A stretch of 28,573 nt of DNA from an uncultured Bacteroides sp. (GTDB lineage: Bacteria; Bacteroidota; Bacteroidia; Bacteroidales; Bacteroidaceae), in contig USEY01000050.1 in NCBI GenBank assembly GCA_900553815.1, positions 1-28,573 of the forward strand, written 5' to 3'. Below, piece by piece: positions 1 to 9,154 of the stretch. Position 1 is the stretch's first letter. Every line of letters begins with the position of its first letter. The position numbers and the translations under genes were made by a program. Below the pieces are notes generated by a model. That model was given only the letters and a program-made list of their open reading frames with translations. It was not told the DNA's origin and searched no databases.

Positions 1-11
1 TTTTATTTACT

Positions 12-41
12 GCCAGAGCCGCTTAGGCTGGGCTAATTTTT
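12..41 (+). terminator. Probable terminator of a gene lying left of the window
   Basis: A GC-rich stem (GCCAGAGCC with GGCTGGGC, one small bulge, loop about 5 nt) is followed by TAATTTTT. This is a plausible intrinsic terminator for a plus-strand transcript that enters from outside the window. The upstream gene is not visible, so the assignment rests on the hairpin and T-run only. Confidence 0.5.
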
Positions 42-270
42 AACGAACTATTGTTAAATAAAAAATAGCCTTAACTAATATTTGCAAAAAAACAATCAAA
101 ATAACAAAGATGCGCAACATGTTTAACAACATACAAACAAATTCTATCCAACTTATAAAATACATTCAACAGATAGTACCAAAGATGAATAGCTCTTACC
201 GCAGAGAGAGGTAATGGATTCTTTTCATATATCCCCAAAAAAACGTAACAGAAAGAAGTGCCTCCACCCA

Positions 271-1062
271 TCACCATAATACTTCCAGGCAATAGCCACG
301 TTTCACAAAATCGCCCTCCATCAACACCCCAGGGTACTGCCGGGAGAACTCTTCAGTAAAGTCTTCCACTAGCCATGTAACAGGCGGCAAGGCAAACTTC
401 GGCAACAGGGCATAATGATTGGGCTCGTCTTCGGGCCACACTTCACCTACCAAAGCGAACGAACGGCTATCCCCGCCGGGAAAGTCAAAGCGAATATTCT
501 CACGCCCAGCATCCAGCGTGAAAGGAACATTGCGGAAAGCATCCTCGGACAGCCAACCGCCACACGGCGAACTAAAGTCCAAACAGAGGGATTTCCCGAC
601 AAACGGATAAGGACAGCTATTCATAAGTTCTTCAATCTCCCGTTCAAGTCCCAGCCCTGATACACGAGATGAAAGGAATAACTTTTCTGCCTGACAAACG
701 TAACACAGACGTACACAATCAACCATAACCTGAACAGAAGTTGCACGGCCACTGGCATCGGTCAGCGTAACCAGGCAACTACGGCCTTCTTCTCCCCGTG
801 TTTCCAGACGCAACATCCAGCCGCCACCCGCATTCTGGTGCAAAGTAGCATCCACCACCTCCGGCTCTGGAGTCTCCACCCGATAAGGCGGAGTTCCACC
901 TTTGATTTCCAACTCATACACTTCATGGTCGGGCAACATGGAATACGAGCCATACTCTCCCACCCCAAAAGGCGTCCAAACTTCTTCTTTGCTACAGCCC
1001 GCCATAAGCGGCAGCAACCATCCAAGCAACAAGCACAAGCGGATACAACAAGCTTTCATCAT
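271..1062 (-). CDS. Ig-like domain lipoprotein, function unknown
   Basis: A 263-residue protein with a lipoprotein signal peptide: a basic start, a Leu-rich core and a lipobox ending LMAGC at about residue 23, followed by SKEE, so it is probably lipidated and exported to the envelope. Residues about 50-115 read like a bacterial Ig-like (BIG2-type) beta-sandwich, with a GGTPPY opening and a closing VTLTDASGRATSVQVMV strand pattern. The rest is not recognised and holds four or more Cys. Two adjacent Met codons (1062 and 1059) could both start it. It lies 268 bp downstream of the fimbrillin operon, beyond that operon's terminator, and has its own candidate promoter at 1117-1148, so it is probably transcribed alone. 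A ligand-binding or adhesion role would be a guess. Confidence 0.8.
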   Translation of the reverse strand: MMKACCIRLCLLLGWLLPLMAGCSKEEVWTPFGVGEYGSYSMLPDHEVYELEIKGGTPPYRVETPEPEVVDATLHQNAGGGWMLRLETRGEEGRSCLVTLTDASGRATSVQVMVDCVRLCYVCQAEKLFLSSRVSGLGLEREIEELMNSCPYPFVGKSLCLDFSSPCGGWLSEDAFRNVPFTLDAGRENIRFDFPGGDSRSFALVGEVWPEDEPNHYALLPKFALPPVTWLVEDFTEEFSRQYPGVLMEGDFVKRGYCLEVLW

Positions 1063-1116
1063 GCTGTTATTGATTTCGATTCATGTATTGTTTTTCCTGT
1101 ATTTTCAAACGATACA

Positions 1117-1148
1117 CAAACTTAGCAATTGCCCTGTAAACAAACAAG
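1117..1148 (-). promoter_or_regulatory. Bacteroides-type promoter for the Ig-like lipoprotein gene
   Basis: On the minus strand CTTG (1145-1148) is separated by 20 bp from TAAGTTTG (1117-1124), which matches the Bacteroides TTTG-N19-21-TAnnTTTG pattern apart from the first base of the -33 box. Transcription would start near 1110 and leave a leader of about 50 nt. Confidence 0.5.
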
Positions 1149-1227
1149 CTTCATCTATAACTTAACATTCATTTATCATTCTATCTCAGTCAGATAAGCT
1201 CAAACCCGGAGTAAACCTTCACTCCCC

Positions 1228-1280
1228 CAAAAATACAAATGGCATCAATGGTCTCAGTCATCAAACGTACCATCAACGCC
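1228..1280 (-). terminator. Terminator of the five-gene envelope operon
   Basis: On the minus strand a 12-bp stem (1269-1280 with 1241-1252) pairs at every position if three G.U wobbles are allowed. It does not pair well on the plus strand. It is followed by ATTTGTATTTTT. Its position 51 bp after the last fimbrillin-like gene, together with the strand-specific wobble pairing, indicates an intrinsic terminator. Confidence 0.65.
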
Positions 1281-1330
1281 ATTCGCATTCTTAATATTCA
1301 AACATCACCCAATAATGGGCATTACCTATT

Positions 1331-2263
1331 TCATTCCGCACTATCCCATAAAGTTATTATAGGTTGGCTAACCTCCAATGACCTGGTTGCAGCTGCCGGC
1401 ATGTGATTATCACGTATCGTCACATTATAGGTATACTGCTGTCCGCTTTTCCATTCTGTAGCAGGCATAGGAGCTGTCAGGCTATAAGCATCATAATTAT
1501 CACCTAATCCCAAAGTGACGGATTGCATTGCCGTATTCATAGGCAATACAAGAAAATCGACAGTCAGTAAGTCTTCGGAAGTATCAAGTACATATTCGGA
1601 CGGCTTGGCCAACAAGTTAATGCTACCTTCCGACTTAGCCAATTCTCCCTCATAAAGGTCAAACCACCCCAATGACAATACATTTTGTAAACCTACATAA
1701 GGCAACTTATAGCTATTGACATTATCATCAGCCTTACGAACATTTAGTCTGACACGTGCCAAAGCATGCCTAAAGTGAATCCGGACTTTGGGATTATAAG
1801 CATTAGCAAAAGAAAAATTATTGTTGGCATCCACACTGGTGCCATACAGATAGTCTGTCTGCGAAGATGCTTCTACGGGTATTTGACGCAAATATGCCAA
1901 ATCACTGTTTTGGCTATCATAGGGATAATAAGCATAAACAGGAACATCTGCATTATCAGGAATATAGACAGGATTTCTGAGTGTGCTCTTGCCGTTATTG
2001 TAATCAACCTGCACATTGACTCCATTCTCCACTGCATCTGTTGTACCCCCACCCAGCATGGCAAATATGCCATACTGACTTCCATCGGGCAAAGCCGTAC
2101 CATCAATTATTGTACGGGTATTCTGCACACCGACAATTTCTACCTCAAGAGGAACACGACCATCCGACAAAGCCTGTTCTTCTTCACTACTACAGGCTAC
2201 CACCGACAGCATAGAAGCCAACCATGTAGCACCTGCTATTATAGAATAAAATGTTTTCTTCAT
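1331..2263 (-). CDS. Fimbrillin-like lipoprotein (FimA/Mfa-like)
   Basis: A 310-residue predicted pilin or adhesin subunit. The chosen ATG at 2263 opens MKKTFYSIIAGATWLAS and a lipobox SVVAC; an upstream in-frame Met at 2284 would spoil the signal peptide, and GGAAGAAAG lies just before the chosen start. The mature region shows hallmarks of Bacteroidales fimbrillin families: an early VEIVGVQNTRTIIDG strand, GSQYGIFAML, then PVYAYYPYD, a TDYLYG turn and FRHALARVRLNV at about the middle. In P. gingivalis such subunits are exported as lipoproteins, trimmed after an Arg and polymerised by donor-strand exchange. Here an Arg (SDGR) lies shortly after the lipidated Cys. It is the last gene of the five-gene operon, 49 bp after the other fimbrillin-like gene. 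Whether it forms pili is not shown. Confidence 0.85.
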   Translation of the reverse strand: MKKTFYSIIAGATWLASMLSVVACSSEEEQALSDGRVPLEVEIVGVQNTRTIIDGTALPDGSQYGIFAMLGGGTTDAVENGVNVQVDYNNGKSTLRNPVYIPDNADVPVYAYYPYDSQNSDLAYLRQIPVEASSQTDYLYGTSVDANNNFSFANAYNPKVRIHFRHALARVRLNVRKADDNVNSYKLPYVGLQNVLSLGWFDLYEGELAKSEGSINLLAKPSEYVLDTSEDLLTVDFLVLPMNTAMQSVTLGLGDNYDAYSLTAPMPATEWKSGQQYTYNVTIRDNHMPAAATRSLEVSQPIITLWDSAE

Positions 2264-2312
2264 ATTGTATATTCTTTCTTCCATTAATCAGTCATTCAAT
2301 GTATTGTTGTTG

Positions 2313-3470
2313 TCATACTTGAGGATCAGTCACCACAATCTCACCACCATCATTATTATTCCAATCCTCCACTGTCACATCGGTAATAGAAATGGACAAA
2401 TTATCACAAACAACGTTATATTCATAAGTTGCGGCTGCCTTCCACGAAGCAATGTCAAGCGTAGTAGAAAGTTGTGAACCGCTGGACAGACGCATGGTCA
2501 ACACCACTTGACCGGTTTTATCCGTCGGAATAGAATAGATAACAATGTCATACGTACTTCCTTTGCTCAGCTCAAAGCCCTGTTCATAGTTCAAAGGCTC
2601 ATTGTAAGCATTGGATGAAGGTATTATGAACCCACTCTCGCTGAAAAGCAACCGTCCATCGGTAGGCAACACACCGTCGCCATTGCTAATGGAGAAGCCA
2701 TTGACTCCGACATTGTCCGCCTGATTGCTTTCGGCTATCGAGAAATGGATAATAACCCTTGCCATAGTATGCTTCAGATTGATATCAACCACCGATGTCT
2801 CTTGATTGACACTCTGCTCGCCATACAGATAATCCGTACCTAGATATTTATAAGTCTGTACAGGCAATGTGCCATAACTATCGTCTACATAAGAATTCGA
2901 CCACGGCCAGTAAACGAACAGTTTTTCAACAGATTCCAACTGAACGTTATCCTCAGGTAGCTGCCACCCCGTGGCATTGGCATAAACTTCCCAGTTATGA
3001 TAGATTAAAGCGTTGTTCATAGCTAAAGTCACGCCCAAAGGAGACTCGTTCCATTCTACTTTCGAACCGTCCCAGTCAGTCAGCGTCACACTGCCTAACT
3101 GTAGCCCTTCCAGCGTAGTAAACGAAAGAATTTCGCCATAGACTTCATTCACCTTGTCTTCGCTAACATAACCACGAGCCAGCGCACGGAAATAATAGGT
3201 AGTACCTGGTGTCAATCCCGATACATAATTACTTTCTGTCTCCCAAGCATCACTCAAATCAGCAGAAGTACCAATCTGAAACACAAGCCAACAATCGGCT
3301 CCACCATTTTCAACCTCAAAATTCAAATAAGCAGTAGTACTGGTAACATTTATCACTTCTCGTGTATACACCACCGGAATGTTATTATCGGGTACCTGCA
3401 ATTCTTGGCAACTTGTCACAAATCCACATAACATCAGCAGCCAAGCATAAAATGTATATACTTTTTTCAT
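2313..3470 (-). CDS. Fimbrillin-like lipoprotein with an N-terminal fibronectin-III-like domain
   Basis: A 385-residue lipoprotein: signal peptide MKKVYTFYAWLLMLCGF and lipobox VTSC near residue 21. Residues about 35-120 look like an Fn3-type beta-sandwich (TAYLNFEVENG at the start, GLTPGTTYYFRALA at the end). From about residue 125 a fimbrillin/Mfa-like domain follows, with VTLTDWDGSKVEW, a TDYLYG turn and VDINLKHTMARVIIHF, which parallels the same landmarks in the next gene. The C-terminus ends in ITDVTVEDWNNNDGGEIVV, a tail seen in this superfamily. The Fn3-plus-fimbrillin build suggests a minor, tip or anchor subunit rather than a simple shaft subunit, but that is inference. It is 16 bp downstream of the outer-membrane barrel gene. 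Confidence 0.8.
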   Translation of the reverse strand: MKKVYTFYAWLLMLCGFVTSCQELQVPDNNIPVVYTREVINVTSTTAYLNFEVENGGADCWLVFQIGTSADLSDAWETESNYVSGLTPGTTYYFRALARGYVSEDKVNEVYGEILSFTTLEGLQLGSVTLTDWDGSKVEWNESPLGVTLAMNNALIYHNWEVYANATGWQLPEDNVQLESVEKLFVYWPWSNSYVDDSYGTLPVQTYKYLGTDYLYGEQSVNQETSVVDINLKHTMARVIIHFSIAESNQADNVGVNGFSISNGDGVLPTDGRLLFSESGFIIPSSNAYNEPLNYEQGFELSKGSTYDIVIYSIPTDKTGQVVLTMRLSSGSQLSTTLDIASWKAAATYEYNVVCDNLSISITDVTVEDWNNNDGGEIVVTDPQV

Positions 3471-3486
3471 AAATCATCCTCCTTTT

Positions 3487-4275
3487 TTAAAAGAAATAAC
3501 CAATACCAAAGTTACAAGCCGCAAAAAAGTCACACAGTTCAGTTTTCACAAGATTCATCGACATACCAAAATTAACAAACACCCTCTTCATCTTCAGCAT
3601 CAGACCTGCGTCGGCCGTAAATCCAGAAATACAATCGGGAGAATAATCCAAGTTTGTACCATCATACGTTTTCCATACAACCGAACGGCCAAAATAGCCT
3701 CCACCCACATACAGATGAATAGGACACCCTAGACGACATATTACACCCGCTGTCGCATTCCAGTAACTGTAATCCAAATCGCCTGTAAGCCAATGCGAAT
3801 AACTATCTTCAGGCGATGATATTTGATCACCTGATGAAGACACATGACTATACAATCCTTTAACGTACCAACCGATATTCTTAACCCGACCAGCCATCAA
3901 ACCAAATGAAGGTCTAAGATCCTCAACATCAACAAATGCTCCCTGTACCCCCAGGAACCAACGGTATTTATCAGGCTTCTCACGCCACCAGCTACTATTC
4001 GACATCTTAATGAGCATGTCGGGTTTCACTTTCTGTTCCTTGGACTGCATGCCCACATAATAAACTTTCACCTTCTTGACCGGCGATTTGGTTTCCAGCA
4101 CAAACGTACCGTCCAATTCCGTAATAGTCGATTCTGTTCCACCTTTCACCTCTACCTTTGCGCCCGGAATGGGATTACCATCCTTATCGGTTACGGTACC
4201 CGTCACTTTGTTTTGGGCCAGAAGATGAAGCGAGCCCAACAACAGAGCCGCCATGATTAACACACGATTTTTCAT
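3487..4275 (-). CDS. Outer-membrane beta-barrel protein with a carboxypeptidase-regulatory-like domain
   Basis: 262 residues from the ATG at 4275; a longer in-frame start at 4347 would run back into the end of the upstream caspase gene and place 24 hydrophilic residues before the signal peptide. MKNRVLIMAALLLGSLHLLAQ is a type I signal. Residues about 24-85 (VTGTVTDKDGNPIPGAKVEV, then LDGTFVLETKSP) form a CarboxypepD_reg/CNA-B-like plug domain of the kind common in Bacteroidota surface proteins. From about residue 100 alternating aromatic/polar strands follow, and the chain ends FGIGYFF, a terminal-Phe barrel sorting signal. It is too short for a TonB-dependent receptor; an 8 to 10-strand barrel is more likely. 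It sits between the caspase and fimbrillin genes and could anchor or export neighbouring products, which is inference. Confidence 0.75.
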   Translation of the reverse strand: MKNRVLIMAALLLGSLHLLAQNKVTGTVTDKDGNPIPGAKVEVKGGTESTITELDGTFVLETKSPVKKVKVYYVGMQSKEQKVKPDMLIKMSNSSWWREKPDKYRWFLGVQGAFVDVEDLRPSFGLMAGRVKNIGWYVKGLYSHVSSSGDQISSPEDSYSHWLTGDLDYSYWNATAGVICRLGCPIHLYVGGGYFGRSVVWKTYDGTNLDYSPDCISGFTADAGLMLKMKRVFVNFGMSMNLVKTELCDFFAACNFGIGYFF

Positions 4276-4319
4276 TTTTTCTATTCTAATTAATGTATGA
4301 CAAATATTTATTCCCTCTA

Positions 4320-6902
4320 TCACGGTTTCAGTTTCAGGTTTTTCCACGAATCTTTCAGCGTGAACGAAGGCGAAACGGTAGGCGTCTGCACCTTGCGGTT
4401 GACAACAACCGACTGTTGCTTCACATTCTCCATCACATATTCACCCAGTTCCTCCAGCGTAACATCTCCCTTGGTTTGCTGCAATTTCTTCAACAGAAAG
4501 TAAGTAAACAAACCGTGTCCCTTGTCTTTGTAGGGATAAGCAGTTTCATTGCCCGATGCCGCACTAAATACCACCATGTTGCCCTGCGGGTCTTCCTTCT
4601 TGGCTTTCAGAGCCACACCACGAGCCGAAGCCAGCATACCACCGTCGCGTTGGGCACCACTGAAGCAAGCATCAAGAAAGACCACCACATAGTTGGCATT
4701 CAAGCCTCCCAATTCGGTGTAGAGTTTATTGAGCGAGTAACAACCTTCGGTCTGACGCCCATCGGCATCAATGGGCAGCAGGAAAGCATCTTTAGTAGCC
4801 TCGTTCGGAATTCCATGTCCGGCATAGTAGAAGAGAACTTTAATCTGTCCGGCATAGACATTGGAGATGTCCTTGATGTCGCGCATGGCTCGCAGCATGA
4901 CACCATAGGAAGCATCAGGATAGAAACGGATATTGCTCTTGGGCATACCCAAGGTCTTCTCACAATAGAGGGCAAAAGTCTCCCCATCGTTGCGCGCCAT
5001 GGGCACTTTGGAAACCATGCTGTAGTTTTCGTTGGCAATGATAACGGCAAAAGTCCTGTCGTTCGTGGTCTTCACCTCCGGAATATTGATGTCTACATCC
5101 GAACTACCCACCCTTATCTCCTGCGTAGTCACGCGCGAAGCGGGAGCAGAAGACGATGCTCCGGCCTGGGCCAGTGCCGTGTAATCTATGGCATCGAACT
5201 GTACGTCAACCTTGGTGGCAGCGTAGTTCACGGCATCTTTGTTGTCATAACGATAAGAGTTACCCGTAGGCGTAACAAAGGTCAGACTAGCCAATGCCAG
5301 ACGACCGTTGTTGATACAGAACTGTGGGTCCTTGAACTGCATGCCGCGCCAACTACTCTCAAAGATGCGCGCCTCGTTGTTCTCGCGTGGAACAGGAACC
5401 ACCAGTTCTCCAAATTCAGATTCAACCAGGAAGGCCCGGTTGTCAGCATCGTAAGGCTTCAGTGTCATGTCGGTAAAGCGCACGTTACGTGCATAGGTAG
5501 CGATGTACTGCTTCTCGGCCTCGGCCAGCAGTTGCTTCACCTTGGTATCGCGCGAAGCTTCAGTTACACGATTCTTGTATTCATCCACCGTTTCATAAGG
5601 GTCTTTAGTCTGCCAAGTTTTGATTCGTGTCTCTACATATTGTTTGGCAAACTGCTGGTAGTCGGGAATCTCATCCGGATTGGTCACCGGTGTGGGCGAT
5701 GCAGAGAAGGATTGACTGCTGTTGTAACCCGGAGCAGCCGTCTGTGCAGCTCCATTCTGAGGTACAGACTGTTCGTTGAAAGCCATGAGCGAAGGGATAG
5801 ACTTGGTTGACACAGTCTGTCCACCTAGCGAAGCGATTTTGCCGTTCACAGCATTCAATTCGTTTGTATCCCCCAAGCAATAATAAGAAGTGGCCAACGC
5901 CTCCATGTACTTCAACGAAGTTGGATCGGAAGCTACCACGTCTTTTAATATGCTGACAGCGGCAGAAAAGTATTCTTCCGACTGCTTAAGCAGTTTCTTC
6001 TGAGCCGATGCACTTTGTTCCATCACACTCTTATTATTGTAGAGCACTCCCAGGTTGTAGTAGTTCAGTCCCAGGTGCTTGTGTATGTCCAGGTTGCGCG
6101 GGTTGTTATTGCGCAGGGTGGTATATACCTGAAGTGCCTTTTGGTACTGTTGAGTGTCTTCATACAGTTTACCCTGAATATTGAGCAGGGTATTGTCATT
6201 GGGTTTCATGGTCAGTGCTTTCGACACGAACTTCTGCAATCCCTCGTTGTCTTTCAGGTCTATGCAGCAGTTAATAGCCATGGACAGCAGATTGAAGTCT
6301 GATGGATAACTGGCTACAGCCTCATCCAGAACAGCTTTAGCCAGCCCCAGGTCGCCTACATTGGTGCATGCCTTCACCATGTAAGTAAAGACATTCTTAC
6401 GATTTTTCTGTTCGCCAGTCTTCAGGTATTCCTGAAAGTAGACGATGGCTTTCCTGTAGTCGCGTAGGTTATAGGTATTTGAAGCGGCAAAATAAGCCAT
6501 CGTAGGATAGTATCCGTCCTTCGGAAAATGAACTCCCTTAAAAGCGTCCATCAGCGGCAGGTCAATATAGGCCTGCGCAAAGATAAGGGCATTCTGCTGG
6601 TTGCCTTGCTGCGAATTGTAGATAGCCCCGTTCTGCAAGTAAGGATAAAGGTCGCGCAACACACCTTTGGCCTGATTGTAAGCCTGTGTGTCTGGCTGTG
6701 CCGACTGTAGTACAGCCAAGTATGCCTTATAGCAGCGATAAAGAGCACCATAGAGGGAACCTTTATCAGCATTACTGTTATTCAGGTTTACAAAATTCCG
6801 ATACTCGGCCGCCGCCTGTTCGACAGACTGTGCCTGCAACCTGAACGCCAAGGGTACAGCTCCCCACCATAAAAGGACGGCCAACAATACATGTTTCTTC
6901 AT
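4320..6902 (-). CDS. Secreted caspase-family (C14) protein with TPR repeats
   Basis: 860 residues with a type I signal peptide (MKKHVLLAVLLWWGAVPLAF, then RLQAQ). Residues about 30-360 are helical repeats of TPR type. A middle beta-rich module at about 424-560, with W430 and an ETVDEYKNRV motif, is shared with the upstream WD40 gene. Residues about 620-850 form a caspase/metacaspase fold: TFAVIIANENY strand, ARNDGETF, LFYYAGHG with the catalytic His (H696), and VVFLDACFSGAQRDGG with the catalytic Cys (C746), then VVFSAASGNETAY. Both dyad residues are present, so it should be an active cysteine protease; prokaryotic members usually cut after Arg or Lys. The signal peptide puts it in the periplasm or outside, unlike eukaryotic caspases. 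The second gene of the operon, 35 bp after the WD40 gene. Confidence 0.88.
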   Translation of the reverse strand: MKKHVLLAVLLWWGAVPLAFRLQAQSVEQAAAEYRNFVNLNNSNADKGSLYGALYRCYKAYLAVLQSAQPDTQAYNQAKGVLRDLYPYLQNGAIYNSQQGNQQNALIFAQAYIDLPLMDAFKGVHFPKDGYYPTMAYFAASNTYNLRDYRKAIVYFQEYLKTGEQKNRKNVFTYMVKACTNVGDLGLAKAVLDEAVASYPSDFNLLSMAINCCIDLKDNEGLQKFVSKALTMKPNDNTLLNIQGKLYEDTQQYQKALQVYTTLRNNNPRNLDIHKHLGLNYYNLGVLYNNKSVMEQSASAQKKLLKQSEEYFSAAVSILKDVVASDPTSLKYMEALATSYYCLGDTNELNAVNGKIASLGGQTVSTKSIPSLMAFNEQSVPQNGAAQTAAPGYNSSQSFSASPTPVTNPDEIPDYQQFAKQYVETRIKTWQTKDPYETVDEYKNRVTEASRDTKVKQLLAEAEKQYIATYARNVRFTDMTLKPYDADNRAFLVESEFGELVVPVPRENNEARIFESSWRGMQFKDPQFCINNGRLALASLTFVTPTGNSYRYDNKDAVNYAATKVDVQFDAIDYTALAQAGASSSAPASRVTTQEIRVGSSDVDINIPEVKTTNDRTFAVIIANENYSMVSKVPMARNDGETFALYCEKTLGMPKSNIRFYPDASYGVMLRAMRDIKDISNVYAGQIKVLFYYAGHGIPNEATKDAFLLPIDADGRQTEGCYSLNKLYTELGGLNANYVVVFLDACFSGAQRDGGMLASARGVALKAKKEDPQGNMVVFSAASGNETAYPYKDKGHGLFTYFLLKKLQQTKGDVTLEELGEYVMENVKQQSVVVNRKVQTPTVSPSFTLKDSWKNLKLKP

Positions 6903-6937
6903 TTTTCTTGTCTATTCTCTCTTCACGTTATTTCAGC

Positions 6938-9001
6938 TCAGAAGGCGTCAACAAAACAGAAAACTACCTTGATACGCCTGTATTCACTACCTTTCTCTTT
7001 GGTCACCTCAATATAATAGGTAAAGTCGGACTGCATCTGGCCAAAGGCCGGAATATTCTTCGTAATGCAATCCTTCACACCCACAGCACGCAGAAAAGCC
7101 AACTGGTCATTCTGGGTAATGCCGCCCTGACGAGTCACTGTGATATTACTCAAATCATTGTCTTTGTAGACAGGTTCATTGTTGTATTCGCCGTAACAGC
7201 CGTCATAAGCTATTTTGCCATTAATAGGGCTTGCATCGGCCATACCTGTTATCTTCACACGCAGCTTCTTACCATCCCTGATATATTGGGCAAACTCTTC
7301 CTCAAACGCAGTCTTCATGATGGCCAACATAGACATGGCTGCTCCCGATTGTTCGGTCACGTACTTACCCGGTCCGAAATCTTCCTTGGCAGAAAAACCT
7401 TGCTCAACCTCATAGGTAAAAGTAATGTTATAGTTCATGATTTTCTTTCCCGAGGCATCTACTTCCGAAGCAACATCGGCATTGACCGAAATTTTAGTAT
7501 GGTCGGATATGGTATTCTGTTGCTTGGCCTGTGTAATGATGTTTTCCTTAATCTCCTGTAATTTGATTTCATCCATATTCGATTTCTGCACCAAATCAAG
7601 TGGAATAAAGTTGTCATCCGACTTTAGGTAATCAAACGACTCTCGATTTCGGTTATCATACGTATATGTCTTACCCGAAACTTTGTTGAATACGTCAGCA
7701 TAAATCAACTCGAAATTATCGTTCTTTGTCAGTCCGTAGAGAGCATTGCGGAATTCCAAATTACCCGGATCCATGAAATCATTTACCTCCTCCGGCGGTA
7801 TGTTCAGGTAAATGGTAGGCATGGTATTGAAGTCTATAGCCAACATGTTGGAAGAAGGATTATAATTACCCAAGGTAACCTCCGAACGTTCAACCAGATT
7901 GTCAGCCATACGGGTAGCAATCTCCTGCTCAAAAAGTTTCATCTGTTGTGCTCGCGTTTCATCGTTCACACGTTGATTGTACTCTTCCAGCGTTTCGCCA
8001 GGCATCATTTTAAGCCAGGTGTTCATTCGGTCGTTCAGCTCATCGCTCATCAGCTTGCTATAGTTGGGCAGCAGTGTGCTCATCAGTTCATAAGAAATGG
8101 CATTCACCGTGTTGTAGGCCAAGAATATTTCTCCTTTTCCATTCTTCAGGAAACGAGCGTCGGTAATACCTCCGACCTCGTTATCAATATACTCACGATC
8201 GGTATCATCCATCAGGTTCACTACAGAGATGCGGTTCTCACCCGTCACTACTGCAATATATTTACCATCAGGATGGAAATAACAACTGCGACCGATACCC
8301 ATGGCTTCATAAGTCTGTAGAATGAAGAAAGTACGTGTATCGTAGGTAGCAAGCTTACCATCGGAAGTCAGTACAGCCAACATATTATCATCGGCCGAAA
8401 AAGCAAAACTGTTCACTTGTTCATCAGCTTCAATACTCTTACGTAATTCTTGTGTCTGAAGATTCCAAACTCCCAATGTTTTGCCATCCGAAGCAGCAAC
8501 AAAGTAATTGTTTCCGCTAATAGCCAACTTTCTTGCGGTAAACGGAAGCGACAGTTTCTGCTGAAGTTTGTAATCACGAGTATCATAGAAGAGAAGTTCA
8601 TTGGCTGCTGTAGCAATAGCCAGCGTACGTGCATCGGGAGCATAACATAAGGCCACAGGAGTAAAATCGTCTTCAAACTCATATTTTACTTTATTAGCAG
8701 CCCACAAATCATAAACCAATACCGTAGCCTTCTTACCCTTTACCGAAAGTACAGCAAAAGACGAGCCCGAAGGATTAATCTTCATATCGGCAACCTGCCC
8801 CGAGCTACTCAACACCGAATTGCGTAAATTATAGGTTTTCTTTCCGCTATAATAATAGGTAGAAAACAAATAATTGTCTATACCCACAGGAGTTTCTTTC
8901 TGAGGATAAACAAATTTCTGTTTCTTGTCATCGTCCAACGTTGTAGCAAAAAGCTGCAACAGGCAGAAAAGACCAAGAAAACAAAGAATAAACTTTTTCA
9001 T
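6938..9001 (-). CDS. Exported WD40-repeat protein with an OmpA-like C-terminus
   Basis: 687 residues from the ATG at 9001; a second ATG two codons earlier is less likely because AAGGA sits only one base before it but seven before 9001. Signal peptide MKKFILCFLGLFCLLQLFA. Residues about 50-310 form a beta-propeller with WD40-like blades (FAVLSVKGKKATVLVYDLWA, LAIATAANELLFYDTRDYK, FVAASDGKTLGVWNLQTQ, LAVLTSDGKLATYDTRTF). Residues about 323-455 carry the module shared with the caspase gene (W329, ETLEEYNQRV). The last 120 residues (VKITGMADASPINGKIAYDG, then QLAFLRAVGVKDCI) resemble a divergent OmpA-like peptidoglycan-binding domain; this part is less certain. It is the first gene of the operon, and could be a periplasmic scaffold for the caspase. 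Confidence 0.8.
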   Translation of the reverse strand: MKKFILCFLGLFCLLQLFATTLDDDKKQKFVYPQKETPVGIDNYLFSTYYYSGKKTYNLRNSVLSSSGQVADMKINPSGSSFAVLSVKGKKATVLVYDLWAANKVKYEFEDDFTPVALCYAPDARTLAIATAANELLFYDTRDYKLQQKLSLPFTARKLAISGNNYFVAASDGKTLGVWNLQTQELRKSIEADEQVNSFAFSADDNMLAVLTSDGKLATYDTRTFFILQTYEAMGIGRSCYFHPDGKYIAVVTGENRISVVNLMDDTDREYIDNEVGGITDARFLKNGKGEIFLAYNTVNAISYELMSTLLPNYSKLMSDELNDRMNTWLKMMPGETLEEYNQRVNDETRAQQMKLFEQEIATRMADNLVERSEVTLGNYNPSSNMLAIDFNTMPTIYLNIPPEEVNDFMDPGNLEFRNALYGLTKNDNFELIYADVFNKVSGKTYTYDNRNRESFDYLKSDDNFIPLDLVQKSNMDEIKLQEIKENIITQAKQQNTISDHTKISVNADVASEVDASGKKIMNYNITFTYEVEQGFSAKEDFGPGKYVTEQSGAAMSMLAIMKTAFEEEFAQYIRDGKKLRVKITGMADASPINGKIAYDGCYGEYNNEPVYKDNDLSNITVTRQGGITQNDQLAFLRAVGVKDCITKNIPAFGQMQSDFTYYIEVTKEKGSEYRRIKVVFCFVDAF

Positions 9002-9123
9002 GTTCATGTCCTTAATTATGATTTATGAATTAGTATGCCCCATAATACGGCAGATGAAGGAAAGCAAAAAAGTCATTGACTGACAATCCCTATTCCATCT
9101 GTCATTATAACATAATTTGTAAG

Positions 9124-9131
9124 CAAAATTA
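9124..9131 (-). promoter_or_regulatory. Candidate -7 box of the WD40-caspase-fimbrillin operon
   Basis: TAATTTTG on the minus strand matches TAnnTTTG and would give a leader of about 115 nt before the 9001 start. The nearest TTTG upstream (9148-9151) is only 16 bp away, shorter than the usual 19-21 bp, so the call is tentative. Confidence 0.35.
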
Positions 9132-9154
9132 AACAAATAAAAATAAACAAATAG

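Noticed and set aside
71..292. Short minus-strand frame of 73 codons
   Set aside because: It overlaps the end of the Ig-like lipoprotein gene in another frame, has no recognisable domain and no ribosome binding signal.
4293..5810. Long open frame on the plus strand, opposite the caspase gene
   Set aside because: It mirrors the codon bias of the real minus-strand gene, and the translated protein (rich in His, Arg, Val and Gln) resembles no family.
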